A stretch of 64,000 nt of DNA from positions 13,825-77,824 of the forward strand of contig JBBJOW010000011.1 in NCBI GenBank assembly GCA_037724045.1, given 5' to 3'. The stretch is from DATLGB01 sp037724045. GTDB lineage: Bacteria > Actinomycetota > Thermoleophilia > Solirubrobacterales > Solirubrobacteraceae. The position numbers were made by a program, and so were the translations under genes. The notes under the pieces are model-generated. The model was not told the origin of the DNA. It did no database searches and saw only the letters and a list, made by a program, of their open reading frames with translations. Positions 31,850-42,853 of the stretch are shown one piece after another (the first letter of the stretch is position 1; each line of letters starts with the position of its first letter).

Positions 31850-32686
31850 ATGGCCGCCACTGAGCGACACGTCCGTACGCGCCGGGTGCGCACCGAGCCT
31901 CCGGCGTCCCCGACGCCTCGTTCCGCGCTGGCCCGGGCCGAGGCGGCGGGCGCGGTGATCGACTTCGAGGACGTCGTCAAGCGCTATCCGAGCGGCGATC
32001 TGGGCCTCAACGGCGCGACCTTCGCCATCCATCCCGGCGAGTTCGTCTTCATCGTCGGCGCTTCGGGCTCGGGCAAGTCGACGCTCATGCGCCTGCTGAT
32101 CAAGGAGGTCGAACCGACCACCGGGCGGATCCGCGTGGCGGGCCGCGACCTGTCGGAGGTCGGCCGCAAGCAGGTGCCGTACTACCGGCGCAACATCGGG
32201 ATGGTCCACCAGGACTTCAAGCTGCTACCCAACCGCACGGTGGCCGACAACGTCGCCTACGCGCTGCAGGTCACGGGCGGTTCGCGCCGCGACGTGCGCG
32301 ACAAGGTGCCCGACATCCTGCGTCTCACCGGCCTGTCGCTCAAGCTGCACTCCTATCCCGACCAGCTCTCCGGCGGCGAGCAGCAGCGTGTGTCCGTGGC
32401 ACGCGCGTTCGTCAACCATCCGCCGTTGCTGCTGGCCGACGAGCCGACCGGCAACCTGGACCCCGACACCTCCGTCGGGATCATGCAGTTGCTGTACCGG
32501 ATCAACAAGACCGGCACGACCGTGGTCGTCGTCACGCACGACGAGCAGATGGTCGACCGGATGCGCCGCCGCGTGATCGAGCTCTCCAGGGGCAAGGTCA
32601 TCCGCGACGAGCGCCGCGCCCGCTACACGGTCGAATCGACGACCGAGATGAGCGCCATCCTGCGCGGCGAGAGCGACCCGATATGA
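31850..32686 (+). CDS. ftsE: Cell-division ABC ATPase FtsE
   Basis: ATPase partner of FtsX, which relays division or growth signals across the membrane to peptidoglycan hydrolases. The 278-residue protein has Walker A VGASGSGKSTLMR, the Q-loop in GMVHQDFKLLPN, signature LSGGEQQRVSVARA, Walker B LLLADEPTGNLD and switch His VVVVTHD. An N-terminal extension of about 35 residues, Arg- and Pro-rich, precedes the domain and is not usual for FtsE. The ATG at 31850 follows GGGAG and a TAATCT -10-like box at 31836-31841, so the leader is very short. ATGA overlap with ftsX. Confidence 0.95.
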   Translation: MAATERHVRTRRVRTEPPASPTPRSALARAEAAGAVIDFEDVVKRYPSGDLGLNGATFAIHPGEFVFIVGASGSGKSTLMRLLIKEVEPTTGRIRVAGRDLSEVGRKQVPYYRRNIGMVHQDFKLLPNRTVADNVAYALQVTGGSRRDVRDKVPDILRLTGLSLKLHSYPDQLSGGEQQRVSVARAFVNHPPLLLADEPTGNLDPDTSVGIMQLLYRINKTGTTVVVVTHDEQMVDRMRRRVIELSRGKVIRDERRARYTVESTTEMSAILRGESDPI

Positions 32687-33579
32687 GCTTCGGCTTCTTC
32701 GTCAAGGAGTCGCTGCGGTCCATGCGCCGCAACGCCGTCCCGTCGTTCGCGGCGATGGCAACCGTGCTGGTCACCGTGCTGGTGCTCGGCGTCTTCATCC
32801 CGATCGTCCAGGCCACGACCGGCGCCGCCAACGAGGTGCGCGGACGCGTCATCGCCGACGTCTACCTGACGACGGACGCGACGGCGGCCGAGGTCTCCCG
32901 CGTGCGCACGCTCATCGAAGCCACGCCCAACGTCCAGACCGTCGAGTACATCTCCAAGCAGCAGGCCCTGGCCGAGCAGAAGCAGCGCAGCCCCGAGGCC
33001 TACGAGCTGCTGGGCTCCAATCCGCTGCCCGACACGCTGCGCATCACCCCCAACGATCCCGACAACATCGTCGATATCCGCGACGCGCTGGCGCCGCTGG
33101 CACCGGCGGGCGGCGCGCGGGTCCCCGTCGACAAGGCGATCGACGAGATCCGCAACCGCGAGGACGACACCGGCAAGATCCTCACGCTCACGCGTGTCGT
33201 GAAGTACGCGGCCGCCGGTCTCGCAGGACTGCTCGCCATCGCCTCGATGCTGTTGATCGCCAACACGATCAAGCTGTCGCTGTTCTCCCGCCGCAGGGAG
33301 GTAGAGGTCATGAAGCTGGTCGGCGCGACGGACTGGTTCATCCGCTGGCCGTTCGTCCTCGAGGGGATCCTGCTCGGTGCGATGGGCGGCCTCGGCGCGA
33401 TCGCGCTGCTCGGCGTGATCAAGATCGCCGTCGTGGATCCGCTGGCGAGCGACTTCACGCTGATCGCGACGCCGGAGACGATCAACTTCGGGCTGCTCGT
33501 GGTCGTGCTGCTCGGTGCCAGCATCGCGGTGTCGGCCCTGGGGTCGGGCCTGTCGCTGCGCCGCTTCCTGCGCGTGTAG
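32683..33579 (+). CDS. ftsX: Cell-division membrane protein FtsX
   Basis: A 298-residue membrane subunit of FtsEX. The N-terminal transmembrane helix (about 20-45) is followed by a large extracytoplasmic domain (about 50-175, including VQTVEYISKQQALAEQK) and three C-terminal helices with the FtsX-typical cytoplasmic loop FSRRREVEVMKLVGATDWFIRWPF. The extracytoplasmic loop would contact a peptidoglycan hydrolase or its activator, which is not encoded nearby. It is coupled to ftsE by ATGA. Confidence 0.96.
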   Translation: MSFGFFVKESLRSMRRNAVPSFAAMATVLVTVLVLGVFIPIVQATTGAANEVRGRVIADVYLTTDATAAEVSRVRTLIEATPNVQTVEYISKQQALAEQKQRSPEAYELLGSNPLPDTLRITPNDPDNIVDIRDALAPLAPAGGARVPVDKAIDEIRNREDDTGKILTLTRVVKYAAAGLAGLLAIASMLLIANTIKLSLFSRRREVEVMKLVGATDWFIRWPFVLEGILLGAMGGLGAIALLGVIKIAVVDPLASDFTLIATPETINFGLLVVVLLGASIAVSALGSGLSLRRFLRV

Positions 33580-33590
33580 ATTCAACGCTC

Positions 33591-34484
33591 GTGCGGGCGT
33601 TGACCGTCGGGGAGCTGCTGGACGCGTCGTTCAGCGCGGTGCGACGGCACTTCTGGACGCTCGCGCTGGCGACGCTGGTGGTCGTCGTGCCGGTGTCGGT
33701 GCTGAGCACGCTGGTGACCGCGTCGACGACCGAGGACGCCTTCGACTTCGACGTCGCGACGACCATCGCCGACGGCGACGTGGCGGCCTACGTCGCCGGC
33801 AACCTCATCACGCTCGCGCTCACTGCGGTCGCGTCGATGCTGGCCACGGCCGCGTGCCTGCGCGCGGTCGGGGGCGACATCGTCGGCCAGCGCTATTCGG
33901 CGGGGGAGTCGCTGCGCTTTGCCGCTGCGCGCTTCCGTCCGCTGCTGTGGATCTTGCTGCTGTACTTCCTCGCGCTCATCGGAGGAGTGCTGCTGCTGGG
34001 CTTCGGATTGGTGTGGGTGTGGGTGCTGTTCGCCCTCAACACGCCGGCGCTCTTGTTCGAGGATCTGCGCGGGAGGAAGGCGATGGGCCGCTCGCGCGCG
34101 CTGATCAAGGGCCACTGGTGGCGCACGTTCGGCGCGATGCTCGTCATGTGGCTGATCACCCTGGTGCTGAGCGTCGTGATCGGGGCGCTCATCGGTGGTG
34201 TGATTCTCGTGAACTCCGAGAACGAGGTCGTCAACGCGACGGTGTTGACCGCCGCCAACGTCGTCGCCTCCGCGGTCTCGCTGCCGCTGACCGCCGCGCT
34301 GGCCACGTACATCTACTTCGACCTGCGGGTGCGCAAGGAGGGCTACGACATCCAGCTGCTGGCTGAGCGCATCGGCGCACCGGCCACTGCCGCTCCGCAG
34401 GCGGCGGAGCCCTCAGGCCTTCCGCCTCGAGACGCGCCGCCCACCGGCGGCGGCTTCCTGCCGCCGCAGGCGCCCGGTGGCTGA
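33591..34484 (+). CDS. Polytopic membrane protein, DUF7847/GDPD-membrane-domain type
   Basis: A 297-residue integral membrane protein with about six hydrophobic helices, starting MRALTVGELLDASFSAVRRHFWTLALATL. This opening, the central RGRKAMGRSRALIKGHWWRTF amphipathic loop and the last YIYFDLRVRKEGYDIQLLAER are typical of a widespread family of uncharacterised actinobacterial membrane proteins. The tail is Pro/Ala/Gly-rich and cytosolic. GTG 33591 is used. It overlaps the DUF4129-type gene by 8 nt, at the start of a cluster leading to MoxR and DUF58, so a role in envelope or peptidoglycan homeostasis is inferred only. Confidence 0.8.
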   Translation: MRALTVGELLDASFSAVRRHFWTLALATLVVVVPVSVLSTLVTASTTEDAFDFDVATTIADGDVAAYVAGNLITLALTAVASMLATAACLRAVGGDIVGQRYSAGESLRFAAARFRPLLWILLLYFLALIGGVLLLGFGLVWVWVLFALNTPALLFEDLRGRKAMGRSRALIKGHWWRTFGAMLVMWLITLVLSVVIGALIGGVILVNSENEVVNATVLTAANVVASAVSLPLTAALATYIYFDLRVRKEGYDIQLLAERIGAPATAAPQAAEPSGLPPRDAPPTGGGFLPPQAPGG

Positions 34485-35070
34485 CGCCGCCCAGGCACGC
34501 GACCTTGCGGCCGAGATCGTCGCCGAGCGCCGCTTCTCCGAGCCTGAGGTGCCGCGGCCCTTCGAGCGCCCGCTGGACTGGCTCGGGGACCGCGTCGACG
34601 CGGTCGGGAGATGGCTGGGCGATCGCTTCGGCGCCATCGACGGGGTGCTGCCGGGCGGCAGCTGGCTGGTGTGGGTGCTGATCGGGCTGGCCGTCGCCGT
34701 GGTCGCGGTTGCGCTCGCGCGGATGTACGCCGGACGCGCCGTGGCGTCCGTGGCGCGGGCGAGGGCGGCCGCGGACGCAGTCGTGGACCCGGCCGCGCTC
34801 GAGCGCGCGGCGGAGGCGGCCGAGCGGGCGGGTGACTACGAGCTCGCGGTGCGGCTGCGCTTCCGCGCGGGCGTGGCGCGCCTCGAGCGCACGGACGTCC
34901 TGGCCCCGGGCGGGCTTCGCACGACCGCGGAGATCGGCGGCGTCCTGGATTCGGCCGAGTTCGACGCGCTGGGGACGGACTTCGACGCCATCGCCTACGG
35001 CGGCCGTCCCGCCGGGTCAGACGACGCAGCGGCCGCCCGCGAGCGCTGGGGCGCCGTCCTCACGCGATGA
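34477..35070 (+). CDS. DUF4129-type membrane protein
   Basis: A 197-residue protein with one central transmembrane helix (SWLVWVLIGLAVAVVAVALARMY) flanked by a soluble N-terminal segment (RDLAAEIVAERRFSEPEVPRP, a recurring opening in this family) and a C-terminal helical domain (AERAGDYELAVRLRFRAGVARLE). DUF4129 proteins are commonly encoded beside DUF4350, MoxR and DUF58 genes, as here, and are thought to act in the same envelope complex. GTG 34477 overlaps the preceding gene by 8 nt; its stop overlaps the next start as ATGA. Confidence 0.82.
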   Translation: MADAAQARDLAAEIVAERRFSEPEVPRPFERPLDWLGDRVDAVGRWLGDRFGAIDGVLPGGSWLVWVLIGLAVAVVAVALARMYAGRAVASVARARAAADAVVDPAALERAAEAAERAGDYELAVRLRFRAGVARLERTDVLAPGGLRTTAEIGGVLDSAEFDALGTDFDAIAYGGRPAGSDDAAAARERWGAVLTR

Positions 35071-36029
35071 AGCGACGCACCATTCTGCTGATCGTGGGCG
35101 TGGTGGTGGCGGTCAACGTCGTCCTGCTCGCCGTCGAGTACGTCCTGCCGTCGCCGTCGGGGGAGCGCTCGTCTTCGCTGGCAACGGCGCCGGACGGCTT
35201 CGCCGCGTGGGCGGAGCTGGCGCGGCGCTCGGGCGTCGAGGTCGTCGCGCTGCGCGATGAGCTCGCGGACGCGCGGCTTCCGCCCGGGTCGACGGTCGTC
35301 GCGCTCGACGTGCCGTCCCTACCCCGGGCGGACGCGCTCCTGCTGCGCGCGCACGCAGACGCGGGCGGCCGGGTCGTCGCGGGAGGCGTACGGCCGGAGC
35401 GCTGGCTGGACGTGTTCGACGCCTCGCTCGTCTGGCGCTCGGGCGGTCCGGAGGCGATCCGCGTGGGCGAGCGCGCGCTGGTCACCGCCGGGGGCGGGTC
35501 CTGGTCGGCCGGCGGGGTGCTGGTCGAGCGCGGCAACGTCGCGCTGCTGGCCGACGCGTCGCCGCTGCAGAACGCCCGCCTCGCCCGCGCCGACAACGCC
35601 GCGTTCGCCCTCGAGCTGATTGGCGGAGGCCCGCTCGTCTTCGCCGAGGCGCCGCACGGCTACGGGTCCGCCAGCGGACTGGCGGCGCTGCCGGACGCGG
35701 GCAAGTGGGCGCTTGGTCTGCTGCTCGCGGCGGGGCTGCTGCTGATGCTCGCCCGGGGCCGCCGCTTCGGGCCGCCCGAGGACGCCGCGAGGCCGCTGGC
35801 GCCGCCGCGTGCGGCCTACGTCGATGCCCTGGGCGCAGCGCTCGCGCGAACCCGCGATCCTGCTGGGGCGATGGCGCCCATCCATACCCTTCACGGCGAC
35901 CAGCCGCCCCCGCGCACCGACGACGAGGCACGCGCGCTCGCTCGGCGCCACGCGGAGGCAGGGGGTGCCCGGAGGGACATCGCTCCGCACGGAATGGACC
36001 GGAGGGTGGGGCCCCCATTGTCATCGTGA
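35067..36029 (+). CDS. DUF4350-domain membrane protein
   Basis: A 320-residue protein with a N-terminal anchor (TILLIVGVVVAVNVVLLAVEYVL), an extracytoplasmic alpha/beta domain resembling a truncated glutamine-amidotransferase/ThuA-type fold (DGFAAWAELARRSGVEVVALRDE, then SLPRADALLLRAHADAGGRVV), a second helix (about 215-235) and a cytosolic tail. DUF4350 is a regular member of the MoxR/DUF58 neighbourhood. The tail after residue 280 is unusually His/Arg-rich. GTGA overlap with moxR. Confidence 0.82.
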   Translation: MKRRTILLIVGVVVAVNVVLLAVEYVLPSPSGERSSSLATAPDGFAAWAELARRSGVEVVALRDELADARLPPGSTVVALDVPSLPRADALLLRAHADAGGRVVAGGVRPERWLDVFDASLVWRSGGPEAIRVGERALVTAGGGSWSAGGVLVERGNVALLADASPLQNARLARADNAAFALELIGGGPLVFAEAPHGYGSASGLAALPDAGKWALGLLLAAGLLLMLARGRRFGPPEDAARPLAPPRAAYVDALGAALARTRDPAGAMAPIHTLHGDQPPPRTDDEARALARRHAEAGGARRDIAPHGMDRRVGPPLSS

Positions 36030-36955
36030 AAGACCTCCACGATGCCGTCGCCGCCGAGGTCGGCCGGGTCGTCGTCGGCCAACAGGAAGCGATCGCCGCC
36101 CTGCTCGCGGCAGCCGCGCTCGGCGGGCACGTCCTGCTCGAGGGCCCGCCGGGGACGGCGAAGACCCTGATGGCCGGCGCGGTGGCGCGCGCGCTCGGCG
36201 TCGACTTCCGCCGCGCGCAGTTCACGCCGGACATGCTGCCCTCCGACCTGACCGGGACCATGACGCTGCGCGGCGGCGATCTGGTCTTCCACGAGGGCCC
36301 GGTCTTCACCAACCTCCTGCTCGCCGACGAGATCAACCGCACGCCGCCGAAGACGCAGGCGGCGCTGCTCGAGGCGATGCAGGAACGGCAGGTCTCCGTC
36401 GAGGGGCGCCCGCGGCCGCTGCCCGATCCGTTCCTGGTGGTCGCCACGCAGAACCCGATCGAGTACGAGGGCACCTACCCGCTGCCCGAGGCGCAGCTGG
36501 ACCGCTTCCTGGTCAAGGTCGACGTCGGCTATCCGGGGGAGGACGAGGAGCTCGCCATGCTCGGCCTGCAGCGGTCGGGCGTGGGCCCGGGCCGCCTGGA
36601 GGACATCCGCCCCGTCGCGAGCGCGGACGCGCTGCGCACCGCTCGCGCGCAGGTCGACGCGACGCGCGTCACCGGGGAGGTCGCCGCGTACCTGGTGGCG
36701 GTCGTGCGCCGCACGCGCGTGCTGCCGTCGGTGACGCTCGGGGCCTCTCCCCGCGCCGCGACGCATCTGCTCGGCGCGGCCAAGGCGGCGGCGCGGCTGG
36801 CCGGCCGCGATTTCGTCACGCCCGACGACGTGTCGCGCATGGCCGCGCCCGTCCTCGCGCACCGGCTCGTGCTCACCCCGGAGGCGGAGCTCGACCGCTT
36901 CCGGCCCGCCGACGCCGTGCGCACCGCGCTGGCCGAGGTCCCGGTCCCGCGGTGA
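36026..36955 (+). CDS. MoxR-type AAA+ ATPase
   Basis: A 309-residue MoxR chaperone-like ATPase. Walker A is LLEGPPGTAKTLMAGA, Walker B LLLADEINRTPPKTQAALLEAM, sensor 1 VVATQNPIEYEGTYPLPEAQLDRF, and the lid carries a sensor-2 arginine region SPRAATHLL. MoxR proteins remodel or activate partner proteins, usually with VWA-domain or DUF58 proteins encoded next door. GTG 36026 inside the DUF4350 stop is the likely start; without it the gene would be read in a longer, unlikely frame. The next gene is the DUF58 partner. Confidence 0.93.
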   Translation: MKDLHDAVAAEVGRVVVGQQEAIAALLAAAALGGHVLLEGPPGTAKTLMAGAVARALGVDFRRAQFTPDMLPSDLTGTMTLRGGDLVFHEGPVFTNLLLADEINRTPPKTQAALLEAMQERQVSVEGRPRPLPDPFLVVATQNPIEYEGTYPLPEAQLDRFLVKVDVGYPGEDEELAMLGLQRSGVGPGRLEDIRPVASADALRTARAQVDATRVTGEVAAYLVAVVRRTRVLPSVTLGASPRAATHLLGAAKAAARLAGRDFVTPDDVSRMAAPVLAHRLVLTPEAELDRFRPADAVRTALAEVPVPR

Positions 36956-37007
36956 AACCCCGCGGGTTCTCACACACCGCGGCTCGACCTTGTTTCGCGG
37001 TGACACC

Positions 37008-38216
37008 GTGAGCCCTGCGCCGCGACTCGCGGCGCTGGTCGCGGCGGTCGCGCTCGCGACGCTGCTCGTCGGGCCGGTCGTGGGCGCGCTTGCGGCGGTG
37101 GCCCTGATGGCGGCGGCTGTCGCCGACGCCGTCGCCGTCCGGCGTTCGCCGTGGGTGCGCCGGTCTGCACCTCAGATCGTCGCCCGCGGTGTCCCGGCGG
37201 GGTTCGGCATTGAGAGGGAGGATGGGCGGGTGCGACAGCCGGTGCCGCCCGACGTGGTCATCGCCGAGGGTTCGCTGGTGGCCCGGCGCCGCGGCCGGCA
37301 CGTGCTGCCCGCGGTCGTCGTCCGGCGGACGGGGCCGCTCGGGCTGGGCCGCTGGGACCACACCGTGGGGGAGGCCACGGAGGTGCTGGCCTACCCCGAC
37401 CTGCCCACCGCGCGCCGCCTCGCGCTCGCCGTCCGCCAGGGCAGACTGCGCGAGCCAGGGCAACGACCGCGCGGCCCGCTCGGCCTCGGTACGGAGTTCG
37501 AGTCGATCCGCGACTACGCGCCCGACGACGACATCCGCGCGGTCAATTGGGCCGCCACCGCACGCGTCGGGCGGCCGATGAGTAACACCTATCGGATCGA
37601 GCAGGAGCGCGAGGTGATGCTGCTCATCGACGCGGGCCGGCTGATGGCCGCGCCTCTCGGCGACGCGACACGCCTCGACGTCGCGGTCGATGCCGCCGTC
37701 GCGGTCGCCGCGGTCGCGGACGCCCTCGGGGACCGCTGCGGCGTGCTCGCCTTCGACGGCGCCGTGCGCCGGCATCTTCCGCCCCGGCGCGCGGGCGGGC
37801 GCGCCGTGACCCGCGCCGTCTTCGACCTCGAGCCCAGCGACGACGAGGCCGACTACGAGCGCGCCCTGCAGACCGTCGCCGGCGGCAAGCGCGCGCTGCT
37901 CATGGTCTTCTCCGACCTGGTGGAGGAGACCGCCGCGCGACCGCTAGCCGATGCGGTGCCGATCGTCGCCCGCCGGCACGCCGTCGTCCTGGTCAGCGTC
38001 CGCGACGACGACCTCCACGCGCGCGTCACCAAGCCGGCCGACACGGTCCACGGCGCCTACACCGCGGCGGCGACCGTGAGCGTCCTGGCCGCCCGCGACC
38101 GCGCCGCAGCGCTGCTGACCCGCTCCGGAGCGCGCACCGTCGAGGCGCCGGCGGCATCGCTGGCGGCCGCCTGCGTGTCCGCCTACCTACGCGAGAAGGC
38201 CCGGGCGCGACTCTGA
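37008..38216 (+). CDS. DUF58-domain protein (MoxR partner)
   Basis: A 402-residue protein with two close N-terminal hydrophobic helices (LAALVAAVALATLLVGPVVGALAAVALM) and a cytosolic DUF58 core: LGTEFESIRDYAPDDDIRAVNW is the signature, followed by a VWA-like fold (MLLIDAGRLM, then LLMVFSDLVEE, VVLVSVRDDDL). It has a degenerate MIDAS-like DAG site. GTG 37008 is used; TTG 36990 is possible. It works with the upstream MoxR in an envelope-related pathway. The last 30 nt overlap the convergent SpoIIM-like gene. Confidence 0.9.
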   Translation: MSPAPRLAALVAAVALATLLVGPVVGALAAVALMAAAVADAVAVRRSPWVRRSAPQIVARGVPAGFGIEREDGRVRQPVPPDVVIAEGSLVARRRGRHVLPAVVVRRTGPLGLGRWDHTVGEATEVLAYPDLPTARRLALAVRQGRLREPGQRPRGPLGLGTEFESIRDYAPDDDIRAVNWAATARVGRPMSNTYRIEQEREVMLLIDAGRLMAAPLGDATRLDVAVDAAVAVAAVADALGDRCGVLAFDGAVRRHLPPRRAGGRAVTRAVFDLEPSDDEADYERALQTVAGGKRALLMVFSDLVEETAARPLADAVPIVARRHAVVLVSVRDDDLHARVTKPADTVHGAYTAAATVSVLAARDRAAALLTRSGARTVEAPAASLAAACVSAYLREKARARL

Positions 38217-39155
38217 CGGCCGCCCGCGCCAGAGCACCAGTCCCCAGTAGACGACGCCCAGTGCGACGCCGAGGATCACCGCTCCGACGAGCGTCGGGCC
38301 CGAGCCCGTGTAGAAGCCCTCGACCAGGCCGGCGAGCACGAGCCACGGCATGGTGCCGAGCACGATCTCCATCGCCGGCCGCGCTTCGGCGCCGAGGGAC
38401 TGCAGCCGCGTGCGGTGGCCGGGCTCGACGATCGCCCAGCCGATGCGCAGGCCCGCCATCACGGAGACGATGATCAGCGACAGCTCGATCACGCCGTGCG
38501 GGATGACGAGGCTGACGAAGCGCTCGGCGTTGCCGTCGTAGGCGCTGATGCCGCCGAGCGCGCCGACCAGCAGGCCGTTGTAGATCGCCAGCGCGGCGGT
38601 GCCGAGGCCGAGCGTGATCCCGGTCGCGATGGCCAGGAAGGTGACGCGGATGTTGTTGGTGAAGATCTCGCCCGCGAAGCCGGCCTCGTCGGAGAGCGAG
38701 AGCGACCCCGCGATGGGCTCGCCGCCGCGGCTGCGGAACTGCTCGGGTACGAGCCCGTAGGCGGCGGCGGGGTCGTTCAGGCCCCAGATCCAGCCGAGCA
38801 CGACCGGCACGAGCAGCAGCGCCGCGGCGAGCGCGAGGAAGCCGGGCCGCTCGCGGACGCGCTGCCAGTAGCCCGTCGTCACGAAGTCCCACAGCGAGGC
38901 GCGCCGCGGCTCGTGCCCGTAGACGGCCTGGCGCCCGCGCAGCACGAGTCCATCCAGCCGTTGCGTCACGGGGTCGGCGGGGGGGAAGGCGCGGCGCGCG
39001 AGCCCGAGATCGGCCGCGGCGGCGCGGTAGAGCATGCCCAGCCGCCGCACCCCATCGGGGCCGAGGCGCTCGGGCCGGCCCTTGGCGGCGTCGAGCAGGC
39101 CGGCGAGCTCAGCCCACTCTGCCGAGCGCTCCTCGACGAACCGCGCGCGTCTCAT
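38187..39155 (-). CDS. Stage II sporulation protein M-like membrane protein
   Basis: A 322-residue SpoIIM/DUF95-family membrane protein. ATG 39155 has a clear GGAGG 5 nt upstream. An N-terminal cytosolic helical domain (RFVEERSAEWAELAGLLDAA, ARRAFPPADPV) precedes about five transmembrane segments, with NNIRVTFLAIATGITLGLG and PHGVIELSLIIVSVMAGLRIGWAI as family signatures. In Bacillus SpoIIM assembles with peptidoglycan hydrolases during engulfment; here it is a non-sporulation relative in the DUF58/RDD cluster. Divergent from the RDD gene with 15 nt between starts. Confidence 0.92.
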   Translation of the reverse strand: MRRARFVEERSAEWAELAGLLDAAKGRPERLGPDGVRRLGMLYRAAAADLGLARRAFPPADPVTQRLDGLVLRGRQAVYGHEPRRASLWDFVTTGYWQRVRERPGFLALAAALLLVPVVLGWIWGLNDPAAAYGLVPEQFRSRGGEPIAGSLSLSDEAGFAGEIFTNNIRVTFLAIATGITLGLGTAALAIYNGLLVGALGGISAYDGNAERFVSLVIPHGVIELSLIIVSVMAGLRIGWAIVEPGHRTRLQSLGAEARPAMEIVLGTMPWLVLAGLVEGFYTGSGPTLVGAVILGVALGVVYWGLVLWRGRPSESRPGLLA

Positions 39156-39170
39156 GCATCCTCCATAGTC

Positions 39171-39881
39171 GTGGAGTATCCCGATCGATTGACGGTGCGG
39201 ACCCCGGAGGGCGTCTCGGTCGACCTCTCCCTGGCCGGAATCGGGTCGCGCTTCCTGGGCGCGCTGCTCGACGTCGCCCTCCAGGCCGCCGTGGGCTTCG
39301 TCGGCTGGGTCGCGCTCGCCGCGCTGTTCGAGGGCGGCGTGTTCACGCTGCTCGCGTCGATCGGGGCCTTCCTGGTGCTGTTCGGCTACGACGTCGCCTT
39401 CGAGGTGCTCAACGGCGGCCGCACCCCCGGAAAGATCGCAGCAGGCCTGCGCGTCGTCCGCGACACCGGCGCGCCGGTCACCTTCGTCACCTCGGCGATC
39501 CGCAACGTGCTGCGGCTCGTGGACATCCTGCCGGTCTTCTACGGCGTCGGCATGGCCGCGATCTTCTTGACCCGCCGCCACCAGCGCCTCGGCGACCTCG
39601 CGGCCGGAACCGTCGTGATCCGCGAGCGGGCCGCGACCCCCGGCGCGCCCTTCGCCGCCGGGCGTCCCGCAGCGGAGCCACCCGGCTGGGACACGAGCGC
39701 GATCACCGCATCGGACCTCATGGTCGTCCGCGCCTTCCTGGCGCGCCGGGGAACTCTGGAGCCGGCGGCACGCGCCACCCTCGCCGCCGACCTCGAAGCC
39801 CGCCTGCGCGCAAAGGTCGCCGGCGCCCCGCCGCTGGCGCCGGAGGCGTTCCTCGAGTCCCTCTCCGCCGCGCGCGATTAG
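39171..39881 (+). CDS. RDD-family membrane protein
   Basis: A 236-residue protein starting at GTG 39171. It opens with a beta-hairpin-like soluble stretch (LTVRTPEGVSVDLSLAGIGSR) and has the RDD transmembrane core (FLGALLDVALQAAVGFVGWVAL, FGYDVAFEVLNGGRTPGKIAAGLRVV, VLRLVDILPVFYGVGMAAIFLTRRHQRLGDLAAGT). The C-terminal 70 residues are soluble and helical. RDD proteins are of uncertain transport or regulatory function and often neighbour SpoIIM and DUF58 genes. Confidence 0.92.
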   Translation: MEYPDRLTVRTPEGVSVDLSLAGIGSRFLGALLDVALQAAVGFVGWVALAALFEGGVFTLLASIGAFLVLFGYDVAFEVLNGGRTPGKIAAGLRVVRDTGAPVTFVTSAIRNVLRLVDILPVFYGVGMAAIFLTRRHQRLGDLAAGTVVIRERAATPGAPFAAGRPAAEPPGWDTSAITASDLMVVRAFLARRGTLEPAARATLAADLEARLRAKVAGAPPLAPEAFLESLSAARD

Positions 39882-39901
39882 GGGTTCCGCCTCGGCGCTA
39901 G

Positions 39902-39921
39902 TACCGAATATGCGTGCCTGG
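39902..39921. repeat. 20-bp flank repeat, copy 1
   Basis: TACCGAATATGCGTGCCTGG is identical to 61945-61964. In both places it is followed by a CGCGCG stretch and then GGCAGGT downstream of a minus-strand gene ending in the 579-nt cassette. The rest of 39882-40230 holds no credible gene. Confidence 0.8.
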
Positions 39922-39942
39922 GGCGCGCGTTCGTAGCTTTGT

Positions 39943-40122
39943 GGCAGGTAAGGGGGAGGGAGTGTTCGCGTGTGGACCCACTAACCCGCGCCACCCCCTC
40001 GTCCGCGGCGGGGGTCCGCGGGATATCGGGGCTATACACGCACAACCCGCGGAACCCCACTCCGGCCGAGAGGGTCACGCGGGCTATTGGGGTCGCACCC
40101 GCCCTCCCCTCCCTTACCTGCC
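39943..40122. repeat. 180-bp long imperfect inverted repeat
   Basis: The terminal arms GGCAGGTAAGGG (39943-39954) and CCCTTACCTGCC (40111-40122) are perfect complements. Inward pairing continues with interruptions: CCCGCG, CCCTCG-like and GTCCGCGGG segments near 39990-40024 face GGGTCACGCG and CCGCGGAACCCC near 40043-40085, leaving an unpaired centre around 40025-40042. The transcript would fold as a long rod. The element lies between the RDD gene and the 3' end of a surface-protein gene. Small reading frames across it are not credible. Confidence 0.8.
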
Positions 40123-40230
40123 CAACCCGGCAACGGATGCGCGCCTCGGCAGACGTGTGACCCCTGCCTACGCGGGCGCGGGAGCGGGCTGCTCGGCCAG
40201 CCAGCGCTCGACCACGCGCGCAGCGCCCCG

Positions 40231-42747
<2,517 letters not shown>

Positions 42748-42834
42748 GCCGACAAAGGTAGTGAAGAAGAGCGGTCCGCAGCCCCGGTTGCTGATGAACG
42801 AACTGCTGCGCACTCGGCAGCGCATCATCACAGG

Positions 42835-42840
42835 TATAGT
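42835..42840 (+). promoter_or_regulatory. Putative -10 box TATAGT of the membrane protease gene
   Basis: TATAGT lies 13 nt before GTG 42854 in an AT-richer pocket of the 106-nt divergent region, implying a very short leader. No good -35 element was seen. Confidence 0.35.
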
Positions 42841-42853
42841 TGTGTTGCCCAGG

